Shown: positions 18,660 to 28,013, counted from the stretch's first letter. The stretch: 64,000 nucleotides of DNA from Caulobacter rhizosphaerae (GCF_010977555.1 NZ_CP048815.1:5138501-5202500), one strand, 5' to 3'. Program-made: numbers and translations. The notes: a model not told the origin generated them from the letters alone.

Positions 18660-18694
18660 CCACGTCCCTCTCCGTTCGCGAGGGAGGGACGTGG
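18660..18694. terminator. Hairpin after the porin gene
   Basis: An 11-base stem (CCACGTCCCTC / GAGGGACGTGG) with a 13-base loop lies 12 bases after the porin stop. It lacks a T-run, so it could be an mRNA-stabilising or attenuating hairpin between the porin and the binding-protein gene rather than a true terminator. Confidence 0.4.
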
Positions 18695-18778
18695 ACCGAC
18701 GCCCGCGCGGCGTCGCCAGCCAGGGCCAGGCTGGTCGCGAGTATTCAAGATCCACCTTCTCTAGCGAGCGACATCGCC

Positions 18779-19831
18779 ATGACCCAAGATCTCAAGACCC
18801 CCACGCGACGCGGCCTCCTGGGCTCGGGCGCCGCCGGCGCCGCGGCCCTGGCCGTTCCCGCCGCCCTGGCCGGCTCGGCCCACGCCCAGGGCGTCAAGCC
18901 GCTGACCCTGCTGAACGTCAGCTACGACCCGACCCGCGAGCTCTACAAGGACATCAACGCCGCCTACGCCAAGTACTGGAAGGACAAGGTCGGCCAGACC
19001 CTGACCATCAACCAGAGCCACGGCGGCTCGGGCAAGCAGGCCCGCTCGGTGATCGACGGCCTGCAAGCCGACGTCGTCACCCTGGCCCTGGCCTATGACA
19101 TCGACGAGATCGCCGCCAAGGCCAAGCTGCTGCCGGCCAACTGGCAGTCGCGCCTGCCGCAGAACTCCACGCCCTACACCTCGACAATCGTGTTCCTGGT
19201 CCGCAAAGGCAATCCCTGGAAGATCAAGGACTGGGGCGACCTGATCAAGCCGGGCATCGACGTGATCACGCCCAACCCCAAGACCTCGGGCGGGGCGCGC
19301 TGGAACTACCTGGCCGCCTGGGCCTGGGCGCTGAAGCAGCCGGGCGGCAGCCCCGCCAAGGCCGAGGCCTTCGTCGGCGAGCTGTTCCGGCACGTGCCGG
19401 TGCTGGACACCGGGGCGCGCGGCGCGACGACCAGCTTCACCCAGCGCGGCCTGGGCGACGTGCTGCTGTCGTGGGAGAATGAGGCCTATCTGGCGCAGGA
19501 GGAACTGCCGGGCAAGTTCGACATCGTCTATCCGTCGCTGTCGATCCTGGCCGAGCCCCCCGTCGCCCTGGTCGACAAGAACGTCGACCGCCACAAGACC
19601 CGTCTGGCGGCCGAGGGCTATCTGAACTTCCTCTACAGCCCCATCGCCCAGGACCTGATCGGCAAGAACTACTACCGCCCGCGCAACGCCGCGGCCGCTG
19701 CCAAGTACGCCTCGCGGTTCAAGTCCATCCCGCTGGTGACCATCGACGACACCTTCGGCGGCTGGAAGAAGGCCCAGGCCACCCACTTCGCCGACGGCGG
19801 CGTCTTCGACCGGATCTACAAGCCGAAATAG
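18779..19831 (+). CDS. Sulfate-type ABC transporter periplasmic binding protein (Sbp/CysP family)
   Basis: The product is 350 residues and starts with a twin-arginine signal ([11 protein letters not shown] ... SAHAQG). The mature part has Sbp family marks: [67 protein letters not shown] and [13 protein letters not shown]. These proteins bind sulfate or thiosulfate for a CysTWA-type importer. No permease or ATPase of that kind is nearby; the neighbours are a phosphate porin and the pst genes, which lack pstS. The ligand therefore deserves testing. The longer frame from 18392 overlaps the porin and is not real. Confidence 0.9.
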   Translation: MTQDLKTPTRRGLLGSGAAGAAALAVPAALAGSAHAQGVKPLTLLNVSYDPTRELYKDINAAYAKYWKDKVGQTLTINQSHGGSGKQARSVIDGLQADVVTLALAYDIDEIAAKAKLLPANWQSRLPQNSTPYTSTIVFLVRKGNPWKIKDWGDLIKPGIDVITPNPKTSGGARWNYLAAWAWALKQPGGSPAKAEAFVGELFRHVPVLDTGARGATTSFTQRGLGDVLLSWENEAYLAQEELPGKFDIVYPSLSILAEPPVALVDKNVDRHKTRLAAEGYLNFLYSPIAQDLIGKNYYRPRNAAAAAKYASRFKSIPLVTIDDTFGGWKKAQATHFADGGVFDRIYKPK

Positions 19832-19860
19832 GCCCGGCCGCCCACCCCTGCCGACCTTGG

Positions 19861-19898
19861 CGGCGGAAACGCTTGGCGTTTCCGCCGTTCCGGGTTTT
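19861..19898 (+). terminator. Terminator-like hairpin after the binding-protein gene
   Basis: A perfect 12-base stem (CGGCGGAAACGC / GCGTTTCCGCCG) with a 3-base loop is followed, after TTCCGGG, by a short T-run. It lies 30 bases past the stop codon and just before the lovK promoter region. Confidence 0.65.
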
Positions 19899-19910
19899 GC
19901 TCGACCGTCT

Positions 19911-19935
19911 GGAACCCGACTTGCCAGCTGGCGTT
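19911..19935 (+). promoter_or_regulatory. EcfG/SigT-type (general stress) promoter of lovK
   Basis: GGAAC at 19911-19915 and CGTT at 19932-19935 are separated by 16 bases, matching the GGAAC-N16/17-CGTT consensus of alphaproteobacterial general-stress sigma factors. The -10 ends 43 bases before the lovK ATG. lovK is known in C. crescentus to be controlled by SigT. Confidence 0.75.
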
Positions 19936-19978
19936 CTGGGAACTCACGCGGCGGGTCAGAAGGTCGGGCTTCTCACGA

Positions 19979-21097
19979 ATGACGGATATCCTGCGGTCGG
20001 AACGCGCGGCGGAAGACCTGGCCGCCGAGCATGGCGTCGGCGACCCTTTCGCGGCGGCGATCCGCGCCGTTCGCATGGCGATGATCGTCACCGACGCCCA
20101 TCAGCCCGACAATCCGATCATCTTCGCCAACGACGCCTTCCTGGACTTGACCGGCTATAGCCGCGACGAGGTCATCGGCCGCAACTGCCGCTTCCTGCAG
20201 GGGCCCGGCACCGACCCGGCGATGGTCACGCGCCTGCGCCGCGCCGTCGCCGACGGCGAGGACCTCACGATCGACATCCTCAACTACCGCAAGGACGGCA
20301 CGACCTTCTGGAACGCCCTGAGCCTGTCGCCCGTGCGCGGCGCGAGCGGCGGTATCGACTACTTCTTCGGCTCGCAGCTGGACATCAGCGACAAGAAGCA
20401 GGTCGAGTTCGAGCTGGGCGACGCCCGCAGCCGGCTGGAGGCCGCCGTCGAGGCCCGCACCGCCGACCTGACCCAGGCCCTGCAACAGAAGACCGCCCTG
20501 CTCCACGAGGTGGACCACCGGGTCAAGAACAACCTCCAGCTCATCTCGTCCCTGCTGCTGCTGCAGAACCGCCGCGTCACCGACCCGGCGGTCAAGAACA
20601 GCCTGCGCGGCATGCTGGAGCGGGTCAGCGCCATCGCCACCGTCCATCGTCGCCTGTTCCAGAGCGACGACGTCGAGCGCTTCGACGTCTCGGCCTTCGT
20701 GCGCGACCTGGTCAACGACATGATGGGCGCGGCGCGGCGCGAGGACATCAAGGTCCGCCTGGACCTGGAACGCGTCGACATCGCCGCCTCCAAGGCCGCC
20801 CCCCTGGCCCTGGTGATCAGCGAACTGTTCTCCAACGCCCTGCGCCACGCCTTCCCGCCCGAGGCCATGAACGGCCAGGGCGAGATCTTCGTCGGCATCG
20901 CACGCCAGAATGGAGATTTCCGGATCGAAATCACCGATGACGGCGTTGGACAGGAGAGTTCCGCATCGTCGGGCGGATTCGGTCTGACCATCGTCCAGCT
21001 GCTGTGCCAGCAGCTTAAGGCGCGGACCGAGACCACGCCCGCCGACCCCGGGACGCGCGTCGTGGTGCACTTGCCGGTCAATGGCGTTCATCACTGA
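19979..21097 (+). CDS. lovK: Blue-light (LOV) sensor histidine kinase LovK
   Basis: The product is 372 residues. The LOV domain (about 25-140) has the flavin-binding signature GRNCRFLQGPGTDP with the adduct-forming Cys at residue 70, and NYRKDGTTFWN. A HisKA_2/HWE-type dimerisation region has HEVDHRVKNNLQL (His180), followed by an HATPase (LALVISELFSNALRHAF, ITDDGVGQ, GFGLTIVQLL). In C. crescentus LovK with LovR senses light and redox and tunes cell adhesion and the general stress response. All key residues are present. It is followed directly by lovR and preceded by an EcfG-type promoter. Confidence 0.95.
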   Translation: MTDILRSERAAEDLAAEHGVGDPFAAAIRAVRMAMIVTDAHQPDNPIIFANDAFLDLTGYSRDEVIGRNCRFLQGPGTDPAMVTRLRRAVADGEDLTIDILNYRKDGTTFWNALSLSPVRGASGGIDYFFGSQLDISDKKQVEFELGDARSRLEAAVEARTADLTQALQQKTALLHEVDHRVKNNLQLISSLLLLQNRRVTDPAVKNSLRGMLERVSAIATVHRRLFQSDDVERFDVSAFVRDLVNDMMGAARREDIKVRLDLERVDIAASKAAPLALVISELFSNALRHAFPPEAMNGQGEIFVGIARQNGDFRIEITDDGVGQESSASSGGFGLTIVQLLCQQLKARTETTPADPGTRVVVHLPVNGVHH

Positions 21098-21114
21098 AGA
21101 AGGTTGATGTGGTG

Positions 21115-21579
21115 ATGACCGAGCGCCCGCTCGACGTTCTGATCGTGGAAGACGAGGTCCTGCTGGCCACAGAGCTGGAGTTCCTGGTCGAGGAGGTCGG
21201 GTTCCATTCCGTCGGCCTGGCCATGAGCTCGGACGAGGCCGTGGCCCTGGCCTGCGACCTACATCCGGACCTGGCCCTGGTCGACGTCCACCTCCGCGAC
21301 GGCCCCACGGGCGTCGAGGTCGCCCGCACCATCCATAACGACTGCGGCGGGGTGGCCCTGTTCATGACCGCCAACGTCAAGCGCCTGCCCGACGACTTCG
21401 CCGGCGCCTGCGGGGTGATCGGCAAGCCCTATTCCGAACACGGCGTGAAGACCGCCCTGTCCTATCTGACCGTCTGCCTGCGCGAGGGCCAAGCCCCCGG
21501 CCCGCCGCCGATCGGGCTGGAGCTGTCGCCGGCCTATGCCGAGCGCTGGGGCCTCTCGGCCCTGCCCCAAGCCGTCTAG
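21115..21579 (+). CDS. lovR: Single-domain response regulator LovR
   Basis: The product is 154 residues: a receiver domain alone (IVEDE acidic pair, phospho-acceptor Asp57 in ALVDVHL, Thr in LFMTAN, Lys in VIGKPYS) plus a short C-terminal tail. There is no DNA-binding domain. In C. crescentus LovR works with LovK as a phosphate sink that represses the general stress response. AAGAAGG lies upstream; GTG codons at 21109 and 21112 are alternative starts with tighter spacing, and I report the ATG at 21115. The gap to lovK is under 20 bases, so they form an operon. Confidence 0.93.
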   Translation: MTERPLDVLIVEDEVLLATELEFLVEEVGFHSVGLAMSSDEAVALACDLHPDLALVDVHLRDGPTGVEVARTIHNDCGGVALFMTANVKRLPDDFAGACGVIGKPYSEHGVKTALSYLTVCLREGQAPGPPPIGLELSPAYAERWGLSALPQAV

Positions 21580-21581
21580 GC

Positions 21582-21857
21582 ATGGGCGTTCCGCTTGTGG
21601 CTTCCGTTGTCGGCACGGCGGCCGCCCTGCTGTCGATCACCAGTTTCGCCCCGCAGATCGTCAAGATCTGGCGCGAGAAGGACGCCTCCTCGGTGTCGCT
21701 GCGCACCTATGTCGTCACCGTCACCGGCTTTTCCTGCTGGATCGCCTATGGCGTGCTGATCAAGGCCTGGCCGGTGATCGCCTCGAACACCGCCTGCCTG
21801 CTGATGTCCGGCGCGGTTCTGGCGCTGAAGTGGCGATTCAGCCGCGAGGGTGACTGA
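21582..21857 (+). CDS. SemiSWEET-type sugar transporter
   Basis: This 91-residue protein has three predicted membrane helices and the PQ-loop signature [20 protein letters not shown], with the second- and third-helix patterns of bacterial SemiSWEETs ([26 protein letters not shown]). Such proteins dimerise to carry sugars across the membrane. It begins 2 bases after the lovR stop, so it is probably cotranscribed with the light-sensing pair; no functional link is known to me. Confidence 0.88.
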   Translation: MGVPLVASVVGTAAALLSITSFAPQIVKIWREKDASSVSLRTYVVTVTGFSCWIAYGVLIKAWPVIASNTACLLMSGAVLALKWRFSREGD

Positions 21858-21900
21858 GCCCCCTGCCTGTCATCCCGGGCCGGCGGCGCGGAGATCGCGG

Positions 21901-22896
21901 ATGACAATCGAGGTTGAAGACGTGACAGGGGTCCCCACGTCCGCTATCGAGGCCCGCCTTTCGCCTTACAGGACCGCCGCCTTGACCGACGTCGCCGAGG
22001 AAGCGGGCTGGGCCACCGCCAAGACCCTGGCCGAAGCCCTGCCCTACATCCAGATCTACGACCGCGAGACGGTGGTGATCAAATATGGCGGCCACGCCAT
22101 GGGCCAGGAGCAGGTGGCCAAGCTGTTCGCGGCCGACGCCGTGCTGCTCAAGCTGCTGGGCGTCCATCCCGTCGTGGTGCACGGCGGCGGTCCGCAGATC
22201 AGCCGCATGCTCGACAAGGCTGGCGTCAAGTCGACCTTCGTCGATGGCCTGCGCGTCACCGACGAGGCGACGATGGAAGTGGCCGAGATGGTGCTGTCGG
22301 GGGCCATCAACAAGGAAATCGCCAACTGGATCACCCTGGCCGGGGCCGAGGCCGACGTGCGCGGCGTGGGCCTGTCGGGCAAGGACGCCCGGATGATCAC
22401 CGCCGAGAAGGTCACCCGCACCCGCAAGGATCCAGGCAGCAACATCGAGCAGGCCGTCGACCTGGGCTTCGTGGGCGAGCCGACCAAGATCGACCCGCAC
22501 ATCATCCAGGCCTTGCTGACCTCGGAGACCGACTACATCCCGGTGATCGCCCCGATCGGCGTCTCCGAGCAGGGCCAGACCTTCAACATCAACGCCGACA
22601 CCGTGGCCGGCGCGCTCGCGGGCGCCTTGAAGGCCAAGCGGATGCTGATGCTGACCGACATCGCCGGGGTGCTGGACGGCGAGGGCCAGCTGATCCGCCA
22701 GATGACCGTCGCCGAGGCCCGCGGCCTGATCGAGAGCGGCGTGGCCAGCGGCGGCATGATCCCCAAGCTGGAGAACGCCATCCACGCGGTGGAGTCCGGC
22801 GTCGAGGCCGTGGTCATCCTGGACGGTCGCCGTCCCCACGCCATGCTCGTCGAACTGTTCAGCGAGCACGGCGCGGGCACGCTGATCTCGAAATGA
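21901..22896 (+). CDS. argB: Acetylglutamate kinase (arginine biosynthesis)
   Basis: The kinase phosphorylates N-acetylglutamate, the second step of arginine synthesis. Family marks are [70 protein letters not shown] and [14 protein letters not shown]. The ATG at 21901 gives 331 residues, about 30 longer than usual. It lies in the end of a degenerate palindromic repeat (GGATGAC), so it may be fortuitous. A TTG at 21982 preceded by AGGA at 8 bases would give 304 residues, the normal length. The stop overlaps the next start by 4 bases (ATGA). Confidence 0.95.
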   Translation: MTIEVEDVTGVPTSAIEARLSPYRTAALTDVAEEAGWATAKTLAEALPYIQIYDRETVVIKYGGHAMGQEQVAKLFAADAVLLKLLGVHPVVVHGGGPQISRMLDKAGVKSTFVDGLRVTDEATMEVAEMVLSGAINKEIANWITLAGAEADVRGVGLSGKDARMITAEKVTRTRKDPGSNIEQAVDLGFVGEPTKIDPHIIQALLTSETDYIPVIAPIGVSEQGQTFNINADTVAGALAGALKAKRMLMLTDIAGVLDGEGQLIRQMTVAEARGLIESGVASGGMIPKLENAIHAVESGVEAVVILDGRRPHAMLVELFSEHGAGTLISK

Positions 22897-23573
22897 GCGG
22901 GCTCGACCTGACCCCAGATCTCCGGCACGTCGAGACCTGGCTGTTCGATCTCGACAACACCCTCTATCCGGCCGAATGCGAGTTCATGGCCCTGATCGAG
23001 GGCAAGATGACCGACTTCATGGAGCGGGCCACCGGCCTGCCTCGCGAAAAGGCCCGGGCCATCCAGAAGCGCTACTACACCGAGCACGGCACCACCCTGG
23101 CCGGGCTGATGGCCCATCACGGTATCGAGCCGAAGGAATTCCTCGACGAGGTGCACGACGTCTCGATGGACTGCCTGACGCCCGACCCGGCGCTGCGGGC
23201 GGCGATCGAGGCCCTGCCGGGACGCCGGCTGGTGTTCACCAACGGCTCGCTGGGCCACGCCGACCGGGTGCTGAACCACCTGGGCCTGGCGCACCTGATG
23301 GAGGACGTCTTCGCCATCGAGACGGCCGACTACCTGCCCAAGCCGGCCATGGCCACGTTCGAGAAGGTGGTCGCCCGCCACGCCCTGGCCCCGCCAGCCA
23401 CCGCCTTCTTCGAGGACAGCGAGAAGAACCTCGCCCCCGCCGCGCTGCTGGGCATGACCACCGTCCTGGTCGGCGCCCACGCGGCCGCCTCGACCGCCGA
23501 TTTCGTCCATCACCGCACGCACGACCTCGCCAGGTTCCTGACCTCGGCGCGCCTGAAGGAAGCCTCACGATGA
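22893..23573 (+). CDS. HAD-family pyrimidine 5'-nucleotidase
   Basis: This 226-residue haloacid-dehalogenase hydrolase has motif [11 protein letters not shown], motif II VFTNGS, motif III Lys in [13 protein letters not shown] and motif [14 protein letters not shown]. The DNTLYP form is that of the SDT1/YjjG-like pyrimidine nucleotidases, which dephosphorylate UMP/CMP or related nucleotides. It overlaps argB and dapD by ATGA at both ends, giving a tight argB-HAD-dapD operon. Confidence 0.9.
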   Translation: MSGLDLTPDLRHVETWLFDLDNTLYPAECEFMALIEGKMTDFMERATGLPREKARAIQKRYYTEHGTTLAGLMAHHGIEPKEFLDEVHDVSMDCLTPDPALRAAIEALPGRRLVFTNGSLGHADRVLNHLGLAHLMEDVFAIETADYLPKPAMATFEKVVARHALAPPATAFFEDSEKNLAPAALLGMTTVLVGAHAAASTADFVHHRTHDLARFLTSARLKEASR

Positions 23574-24415
23574 CCGCCCTGACCCTCGCCGATCTTCAGA
23601 CCGAAGTCGAAGCTGCCTGGGAGGCCCGCGACGGCGTCTCCACCGCCACCACCGGCCCGGTGCGCACGGCGGTCGAGGAGACCCTGCTGATGATCGACGC
23701 CGGCAAGGTGCGGGTGTCGGAAAAGATCGACGGCGAGTGGACCACCCACCAGTGGCTGAAGAAGGCGGTGCTGCTGTCGTTCCGCCTGAACCCCAACAAG
23801 GTCATGCACGCCGGGACCCTGGGCGGGGCGGTGGGCCCGTGGTGGGACAAGGTCCCCAACAAGTTCGACGGCTGGGACGCCCCGCAGTTCGAGGCCGCCG
23901 GCTTCCGCGCCGTGCCCGGCTCGATCGTCCGCCGCGGCGCCTATGTCGGCAAGAACGTCATCCTGATGCCGTCGTTCGTGAACATCGGCGCCTATGTGGA
24001 CGACTCCACCATGGTCGACACCTGGGTGACGGTCGGCTCGTGCGCCCAGATCGGCAAGCGCGTCCACCTGTCGGGCGGCGTCGGCATCGGCGGCGTGCTG
24101 GAGCCCCTGCAGGCCAACCCGACCATCATCGAGGACGACTGCTTCATCGGCGCCCGCTCGGAAGTGGTCGAGGGCGTGGTGGTCGGCGAGGGCAGCGTCC
24201 TGTCGATGGGGGTGTTCATCTCGGCCTCGACCAAGATCGTCGACCGCGCCACCGGCCAGATCCACATCGGCAAGGTGCCGCCCTACAGCGTCGTGGTGCC
24301 CGGCAGCCTGCCCGACAAGAACGGCGGCCCCAGCCTGTCCTGCGCGGTGATCGTCAAGACCGTCGACGCCAAGACGCGATCCAAGACCTCGATCAACGAC
24401 CTGCTGCGGGACTAG
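23570..24415 (+). CDS. dapD: Tetrahydrodipicolinate N-succinyltransferase
   Basis: The product is 281 residues with left-handed beta-helix hexapeptide repeats ([65 protein letters not shown]). The enzyme succinylates tetrahydrodipicolinate in the lysine/diaminopimelate pathway. The start at 23570 forms an ATGA overlap with the HAD gene. The pathway partner dapE is 2 kb downstream. Confidence 0.97.
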   Translation: MTALTLADLQTEVEAAWEARDGVSTATTGPVRTAVEETLLMIDAGKVRVSEKIDGEWTTHQWLKKAVLLSFRLNPNKVMHAGTLGGAVGPWWDKVPNKFDGWDAPQFEAAGFRAVPGSIVRRGAYVGKNVILMPSFVNIGAYVDDSTMVDTWVTVGSCAQIGKRVHLSGGVGIGGVLEPLQANPTIIEDDCFIGARSEVVEGVVVGEGSVLSMGVFISASTKIVDRATGQIHIGKVPPYSVVVPGSLPDKNGGPSLSCAVIVKTVDAKTRSKTSINDLLRD

Positions 24416-24425
24416 GCGCGAGGTA

Positions 24426-24524
24426 CCCCCTCAGTCGCTCCGCGACAGCTCCCCAGAGGGGGAGCATCTGGCGCGGACAAGCTCCTCCCCCTTTGGGGGA
24501 GGTGGCCCGGAGGGCCGGAGGGGG
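24426..24524. repeat. Palindromic repeat family A, copy 1
   Basis: The unit starts CCCCCTCAGTCGCTCCGCGA and ends GGCCCGGAGGGCCGGAGGGG, with inner hairpins around AGCTCCCC/GGGGGAG and CTCCCCC/GGGGGAG. Related copies lie at 29431, 32412 and 33853 and a divergent one at 39161. This copy follows dapD and precedes the LRR-kinase gene. Confidence 0.9.
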
Positions 24525-24547
24525 ATCGCCGCGCCGAGGAAAACGCC

Positions 24548-25825
24548 GTGACCGCCACCCTGACCGCCCTGCGCAACGGCGACCTGGCCGGCGCTCGCGA
24601 ACTGCGGCTCCGCGAGCGGCTGACCGCGTTCCCGTCCGAGATCTTCGCCCTGGCCGAGACGCTGGAGGTGCTGGACCTCAGCGGCGGCGCCCTGACCAGC
24701 CTGCCCGACGACCTGGGCCGGCTGACCAAGCTGCGGGTGCTGTTCTGCTCGGGCAACCGGTTCGAGCGGCTGCCGCCGGCCCTGGGCGACTGCCCGGCGC
24801 TGAGCCAGGTCGGCTTTCGCGGTTGCGGCCTGCGCGAGATCCCGGCCGAATCCCTGCCGCCCGCCCTGCGCTGGCTGACCCTGACCGACAACGCCATCGA
24901 CACCCTGCCGGCCGCGCTGGGCGAGCGGCCCTTGCTTCAGAAGCTGATGCTGTCGGGCAATCGGCTGGAGGCCCTGCCGGACAGCCTGGCCGGCCATTCG
25001 CGGCTGGAACTGCTGCGCCTGGCGGCCAACCGCTTCGAGGCCCTGCCCGGCTGGCTGGCGGAGGCCCCGAACCTGGCGTGGCTGGCCTGGGCCGGCAATC
25101 CGTTCGACCATGGCGCGCCGCCGTCCGGGCGGACCGTCGCCTGGTCGGCCCTGCGGCCGGGCCGTCCGCTGGGCGAGGGCGCCTCGGGCCTGGTCCAGGC
25201 GGCCGAGTGGACCGACGGCGCCCAAACCCGTCCCGTCGCCCTGAAGCTTTTCAAGGGGGCGATGACCAGCGACGGCCTGCCCGAGCGCGAGATGGCCGCC
25301 TGCCTGGCCGCCGGCGAGCATCCGAACCTGACCGGCGCCCTGGGCCAGTTGGTCGACCATCCCGACGGCGCCCAGGGCCTGCTGATGGCCCTGCTGCCGC
25401 CGGACTGGCGGGTGCTGGCCGGACCGCCCAGCCTGGAGAGCTGCTCGCGCGACGTCTACGACCCGGCCCTGCGCCTGGACCTGGACATCGCCCTGCGCAT
25501 CGCCCGCGACGTGGCGACCGGCGCGGCCCACCTGCACGCCAAGGGCCTGTCGCACGGCGACCTTTACGCCCACAACATCCTGTGGGACGGCGCAATCGGA
25601 CAGGCCGTGCTCAGCGACCTGGGCGGGGCCTCGTTCCTGCCGAACGGTCCCGGCGACCGGCTGGACCGCCTGGACGTCCTGGCCTTCGGCCGGCTGCTGG
25701 CCGAGTTGCTGGCGCGGGTCGACGGAGCGCCGCCCGCCGCCGTCCAGGGCCTGCTGGCCGACTGCCTCGGCGCCGACGCGCCGTCCCGGCCGAGCCTGGC
25801 GCACGCCGCCAACGTCCTCGGCTGA
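24548..25825 (+). CDS. Leucine-rich-repeat protein with C-terminal protein kinase-like domain
   Basis: The product is 425 residues and starts with GTG. About seven leucine-rich repeats fill residues 35-190 (LEVLDLSGGALTSLPDDLG, LRVLFCSGNRFERLPPAL and so on). A kinase-fold domain follows at about 205-425, with Gly-rich loop LGEGASGLVQAAEW, Lys in VALKLFK, catalytic loop HGDLYAHNILWD and metal motif SDLGGAS (DLG in place of DFG). Key catalytic residues are kept, so it may be an active Ser/Thr kinase. No substrate is evident. It is flanked by palindromic repeats on both sides and is probably its own transcription unit. Confidence 0.88.
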   Translation: MTATLTALRNGDLAGARELRLRERLTAFPSEIFALAETLEVLDLSGGALTSLPDDLGRLTKLRVLFCSGNRFERLPPALGDCPALSQVGFRGCGLREIPAESLPPALRWLTLTDNAIDTLPAALGERPLLQKLMLSGNRLEALPDSLAGHSRLELLRLAANRFEALPGWLAEAPNLAWLAWAGNPFDHGAPPSGRTVAWSALRPGRPLGEGASGLVQAAEWTDGAQTRPVALKLFKGAMTSDGLPEREMAACLAAGEHPNLTGALGQLVDHPDGAQGLLMALLPPDWRVLAGPPSLESCSRDVYDPALRLDLDIALRIARDVATGAAHLHAKGLSHGDLYAHNILWDGAIGQAVLSDLGGASFLPNGPGDRLDRLDVLAFGRLLAELLARVDGAPPAAVQGLLADCLGADAPSRPSLAHAANVLG

Positions 25826-25826
25826 C

Positions 25827-25906
25827 GGGGACACGCCCTTGCGGCGTGTCCCCCGATGAAGAGCGCCGCGCCTGGACGTGGGGACACGCCGCGAGGGCGC
25901 GTCCCC
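25827..25906. repeat. Palindromic repeat family B, copy 1 (convergent gene pair)
   Basis: Two 27-base palindromes (25827-25853 and 25880-25906) of the form GGGGACACGCC ... GGCGTGTCCCC are separated by 26 bases. The unit fills the whole space between the LRR-kinase stop and the convergent cupin stop. Sister copies are at 31707 and 43520. Confidence 0.9.
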
Positions 25907-25908
25907 GC

Positions 25909-26364
25909 CTAGTAAGGGGTTCCGTCCTTCCGCCGATAGAAGTCCTCCCTCGCCCGCGCGACCATGTCGATGTCGCTGTAGGTGCAGGTGTCCTGGCCCG
26001 GCCGGCGCGAGCCCATCTCCAGCAGAACCGCCTCGCGGTCGGAGCGGTTCTCCAGGTGGTGGCCGTTGGCGACGCCGGCCTTGAAGCCCGCGCAGTCGCC
26101 GGCCCGCAAGACGGTCTCGCCGGCGTCATCGACCAGCACCACCTCGCCCCCGACCACCCAGACGAACTCGTCCTCGGCCGAATGCCAGTGGCGCTGGCTG
26201 CTCCATTGGCCGGGCGGCAGGCGCATCAGGTTGACGCCGAACTGGTCCAGCCCCGCGAGGTCGCCCAGGGCCCAGCGCTGCCGTCCCTGGCACTTGGCGT
26301 CGTGAGGCGGCGGATAGTCGGTTCCGACCCGTGTGGGCGCGGCGGGGATGTCGATCTTGGGCAT
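25909..26364 (-). CDS. Cupin domain-containing protein
   Basis: This 151-residue single cupin has motif 1 [20 protein letters not shown] (two His, Glu) and motif 2 [18 protein letters not shown]. The fold and the preserved metal ligands suggest a small metalloenzyme or sugar-binding protein; the substrate is unknown. The start is at 26364 ([10 protein letters not shown]); the longer frame to 26559 overlaps dapE. It is divergent from dapE with 52 bases between. Confidence 0.88.
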   Translation of the reverse strand: MPKIDIPAAPTRVGTDYPPPHDAKCQGRQRWALGDLAGLDQFGVNLMRLPPGQWSSQRHWHSAEDEFVWVVGGEVVLVDDAGETVLRAGDCAGFKAGVANGHHLENRSDREAVLLEMGSRRPGQDTCTYSDIDMVARAREDFYRRKDGTPY

Positions 26365-26416
26365 GGCGGCGTTCTCGGGTTTGCGTCGGGCGTCGGGGGA
26401 GCCTAAAGCCAGCACG

Positions 26417-27571
26417 ATGACCGACGCCAGCCTCTCCCTCGACCCCGTCGCCCTCGCCCAGGCTCTGATCCGCCGTCCGTCGGTGACCCCGGCCGACGAG
26501 GGCGCGATGGACATCCTGCAGCGCCAGCTGGAGACCCTCGGTTTCGCCTGCCGACGCATGAAATTCGGCGAGATCGAGAACCTCTACGCCCGGCGCGGGA
26601 CGGCGCGGCCCAACCTCTGCTTCGCCGGCCATACCGACGTGGTGCCGGTCGGCGACGGCGAGGCCTGGACGGCCGGCCCGTTCGAGGCCGAGATCCGCGA
26701 CGGCGTGCTCTACGGCCGCGGCGCGGTCGACATGAAGAGCGCCATCGCCGCCTTCGTCGCCGCCGTCTCCCGCCTGCCGCGGGATCTGCCCGGCTCGCTC
26801 AGCTTCCTGATCACCGGCGACGAGGAGGGCGTGGCCGAGGACGGCACCGTCCGCGTCGTCCAGGCCCTGGCGGCCGAGGGCGAGGTCATCGACCACTGCA
26901 TCGTCGGCGAGCCGACCAGCGCCAACCTGCTGGGCGACATGGTCAAGATCGGCCGGCGCGGCAGCATCAACGCCTGGATCGCGGTGGACGGCAAGCAGGG
27001 TCACGTGGCCTATCCGCACCGGGCGGCCAACCCGATCCCGGTGCTGGTCGACATCCTCTCGCGCCTGCAGTCGCGCATGCTGGACGAGGGCTACACCGGT
27101 TTCCAGCCGTCGAACCTGGAGGTCACCACGGTCGACGTCGGCAACACCGCCACCAACGTCATCCCGGCCAGCGCCAAGGCCCGGATCAACATCCGCTTCA
27201 ACCCGGCTCACAAGGGCAGGGACCTGGCCGCCTGGATCGAGCAGGAGTGCCGCGAGGCCGCAGAGGGCTTCTCCGGCCGGGTCGAGGCGCTGTGCAAGAT
27301 CAGCGGCGAGGCCTTCCTGACCGAGCCGGGCGCGTTCACCGACGTGATCGTCGGCGCCGTCGGCGACGCCACCGGCCGCACGCCGGAGCTGTCCACCACC
27401 GGCGGCACCAGCGACGCCCGGTTCATCCGCAGCCTGTGCCCGGTGGTCGAGTTCGGCCTGGTCGGCTCGACCATGCACCAGGTCGACGAGCGGGTTCCGG
27501 TCCAGGAGGTCGAGGACCTGGCCAACATCTACCAGGCCCTGATCGGCCGCTATTTCGCGGCCTTCGCCTGA
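26417..27571 (+). CDS. dapE: Succinyl-diaminopimelate desuccinylase
   Basis: This 384-residue M20-family zinc hydrolase has [43 protein letters not shown], a dimerisation domain ([14 protein letters not shown]) and [11 protein letters not shown]. It removes succinate from N-succinyl-LL-diaminopimelate, the step after DapD/DapC. The ATG at 26417 is chosen by family length; the frame extends upstream to 26333. Its stop shares one base with the next gene. Confidence 0.97.
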   Translation: MTDASLSLDPVALAQALIRRPSVTPADEGAMDILQRQLETLGFACRRMKFGEIENLYARRGTARPNLCFAGHTDVVPVGDGEAWTAGPFEAEIRDGVLYGRGAVDMKSAIAAFVAAVSRLPRDLPGSLSFLITGDEEGVAEDGTVRVVQALAAEGEVIDHCIVGEPTSANLLGDMVKIGRRGSINAWIAVDGKQGHVAYPHRAANPIPVLVDILSRLQSRMLDEGYTGFQPSNLEVTTVDVGNTATNVIPASAKARINIRFNPAHKGRDLAAWIEQECREAAEGFSGRVEALCKISGEAFLTEPGAFTDVIVGAVGDATGRTPELSTTGGTSDARFIRSLCPVVEFGLVGSTMHQVDERVPVQEVEDLANIYQALIGRYFAAFA

Positions 27572-28011
27572 TGGGCCGCGCGGCCCTGGCGAGCTGGCCC
27601 TTCTGGGCGCTGGCCTCGGCGGTGTTCGCGGCCCTGACCGCCATCCTGGCCAAGGTCGGAATCGACGGCGTCGGCTCCAACCTGGCCACGTTCATCCGCA
27701 CCGTGGTGATCCTGGGCTTCGCGGGCCTGATCCTCACCGTGGCCGGCGAATGGCGCGCGCCGGGCTCGATCGCGCCGCGCTCGTGGCTGTTCCTGGTGCT
27801 GTCGGGCCTGGCCACGGGGGCTTCGTGGCTGTGCTATTTCCGCGCCCTGAAGCTGGGCGAGGCGGCCAAGGTCGCGCCGGTCGACAAGCTGTCGGTGGTG
27901 TTCGTGGCGATCATCGCCGCCGTGTTCCTGGGCGAGAAGCTTTCAGCCCTGAACTGGCTGGGCGTGGCCCTGATCGCCGCCGGGGCGGTGCTGGTCGCGG
28001 TGCGGGTCTAG
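27571..28011 (+). CDS. EamA/DMT-family transporter, single-repeat form
   Basis: The product is 146 residues with about four to five membrane helices and one EamA repeat (FIRTVVILGFAGLIL, GLATGASWLCYFRALKLGEAAKVAPVDKLSVVFVAIIAAVFLGEKL, VALIAAGAVLVAV). Proteins of this size act as dimers; they are related to half-length drug/metabolite transporters. It is coupled to dapE and precedes glsA by 2 bases, so it could export or import an amino acid, but the substrate is unknown. Confidence 0.85.
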   Translation: MGRAALASWPFWALASAVFAALTAILAKVGIDGVGSNLATFIRTVVILGFAGLILTVAGEWRAPGSIAPRSWLFLVLSGLATGASWLCYFRALKLGEAAKVAPVDKLSVVFVAIIAAVFLGEKLSALNWLGVALIAAGAVLVAVRV

Positions 28012-28013
28012 CC

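Noticed and set aside
24426..24524. Repeat units considered as CRISPR or tRNA-like structures
   Set aside because: Copies are kilobases apart with no spacer periodicity, and none folds as a tRNA cloverleaf.
25611..26129. Leftward frame overlapping the cupin and LRR-kinase ends
   Set aside because: Arg/Pro/Ala-rich shadow translation; it contains the family B repeat and conflicts with two well-supported genes.
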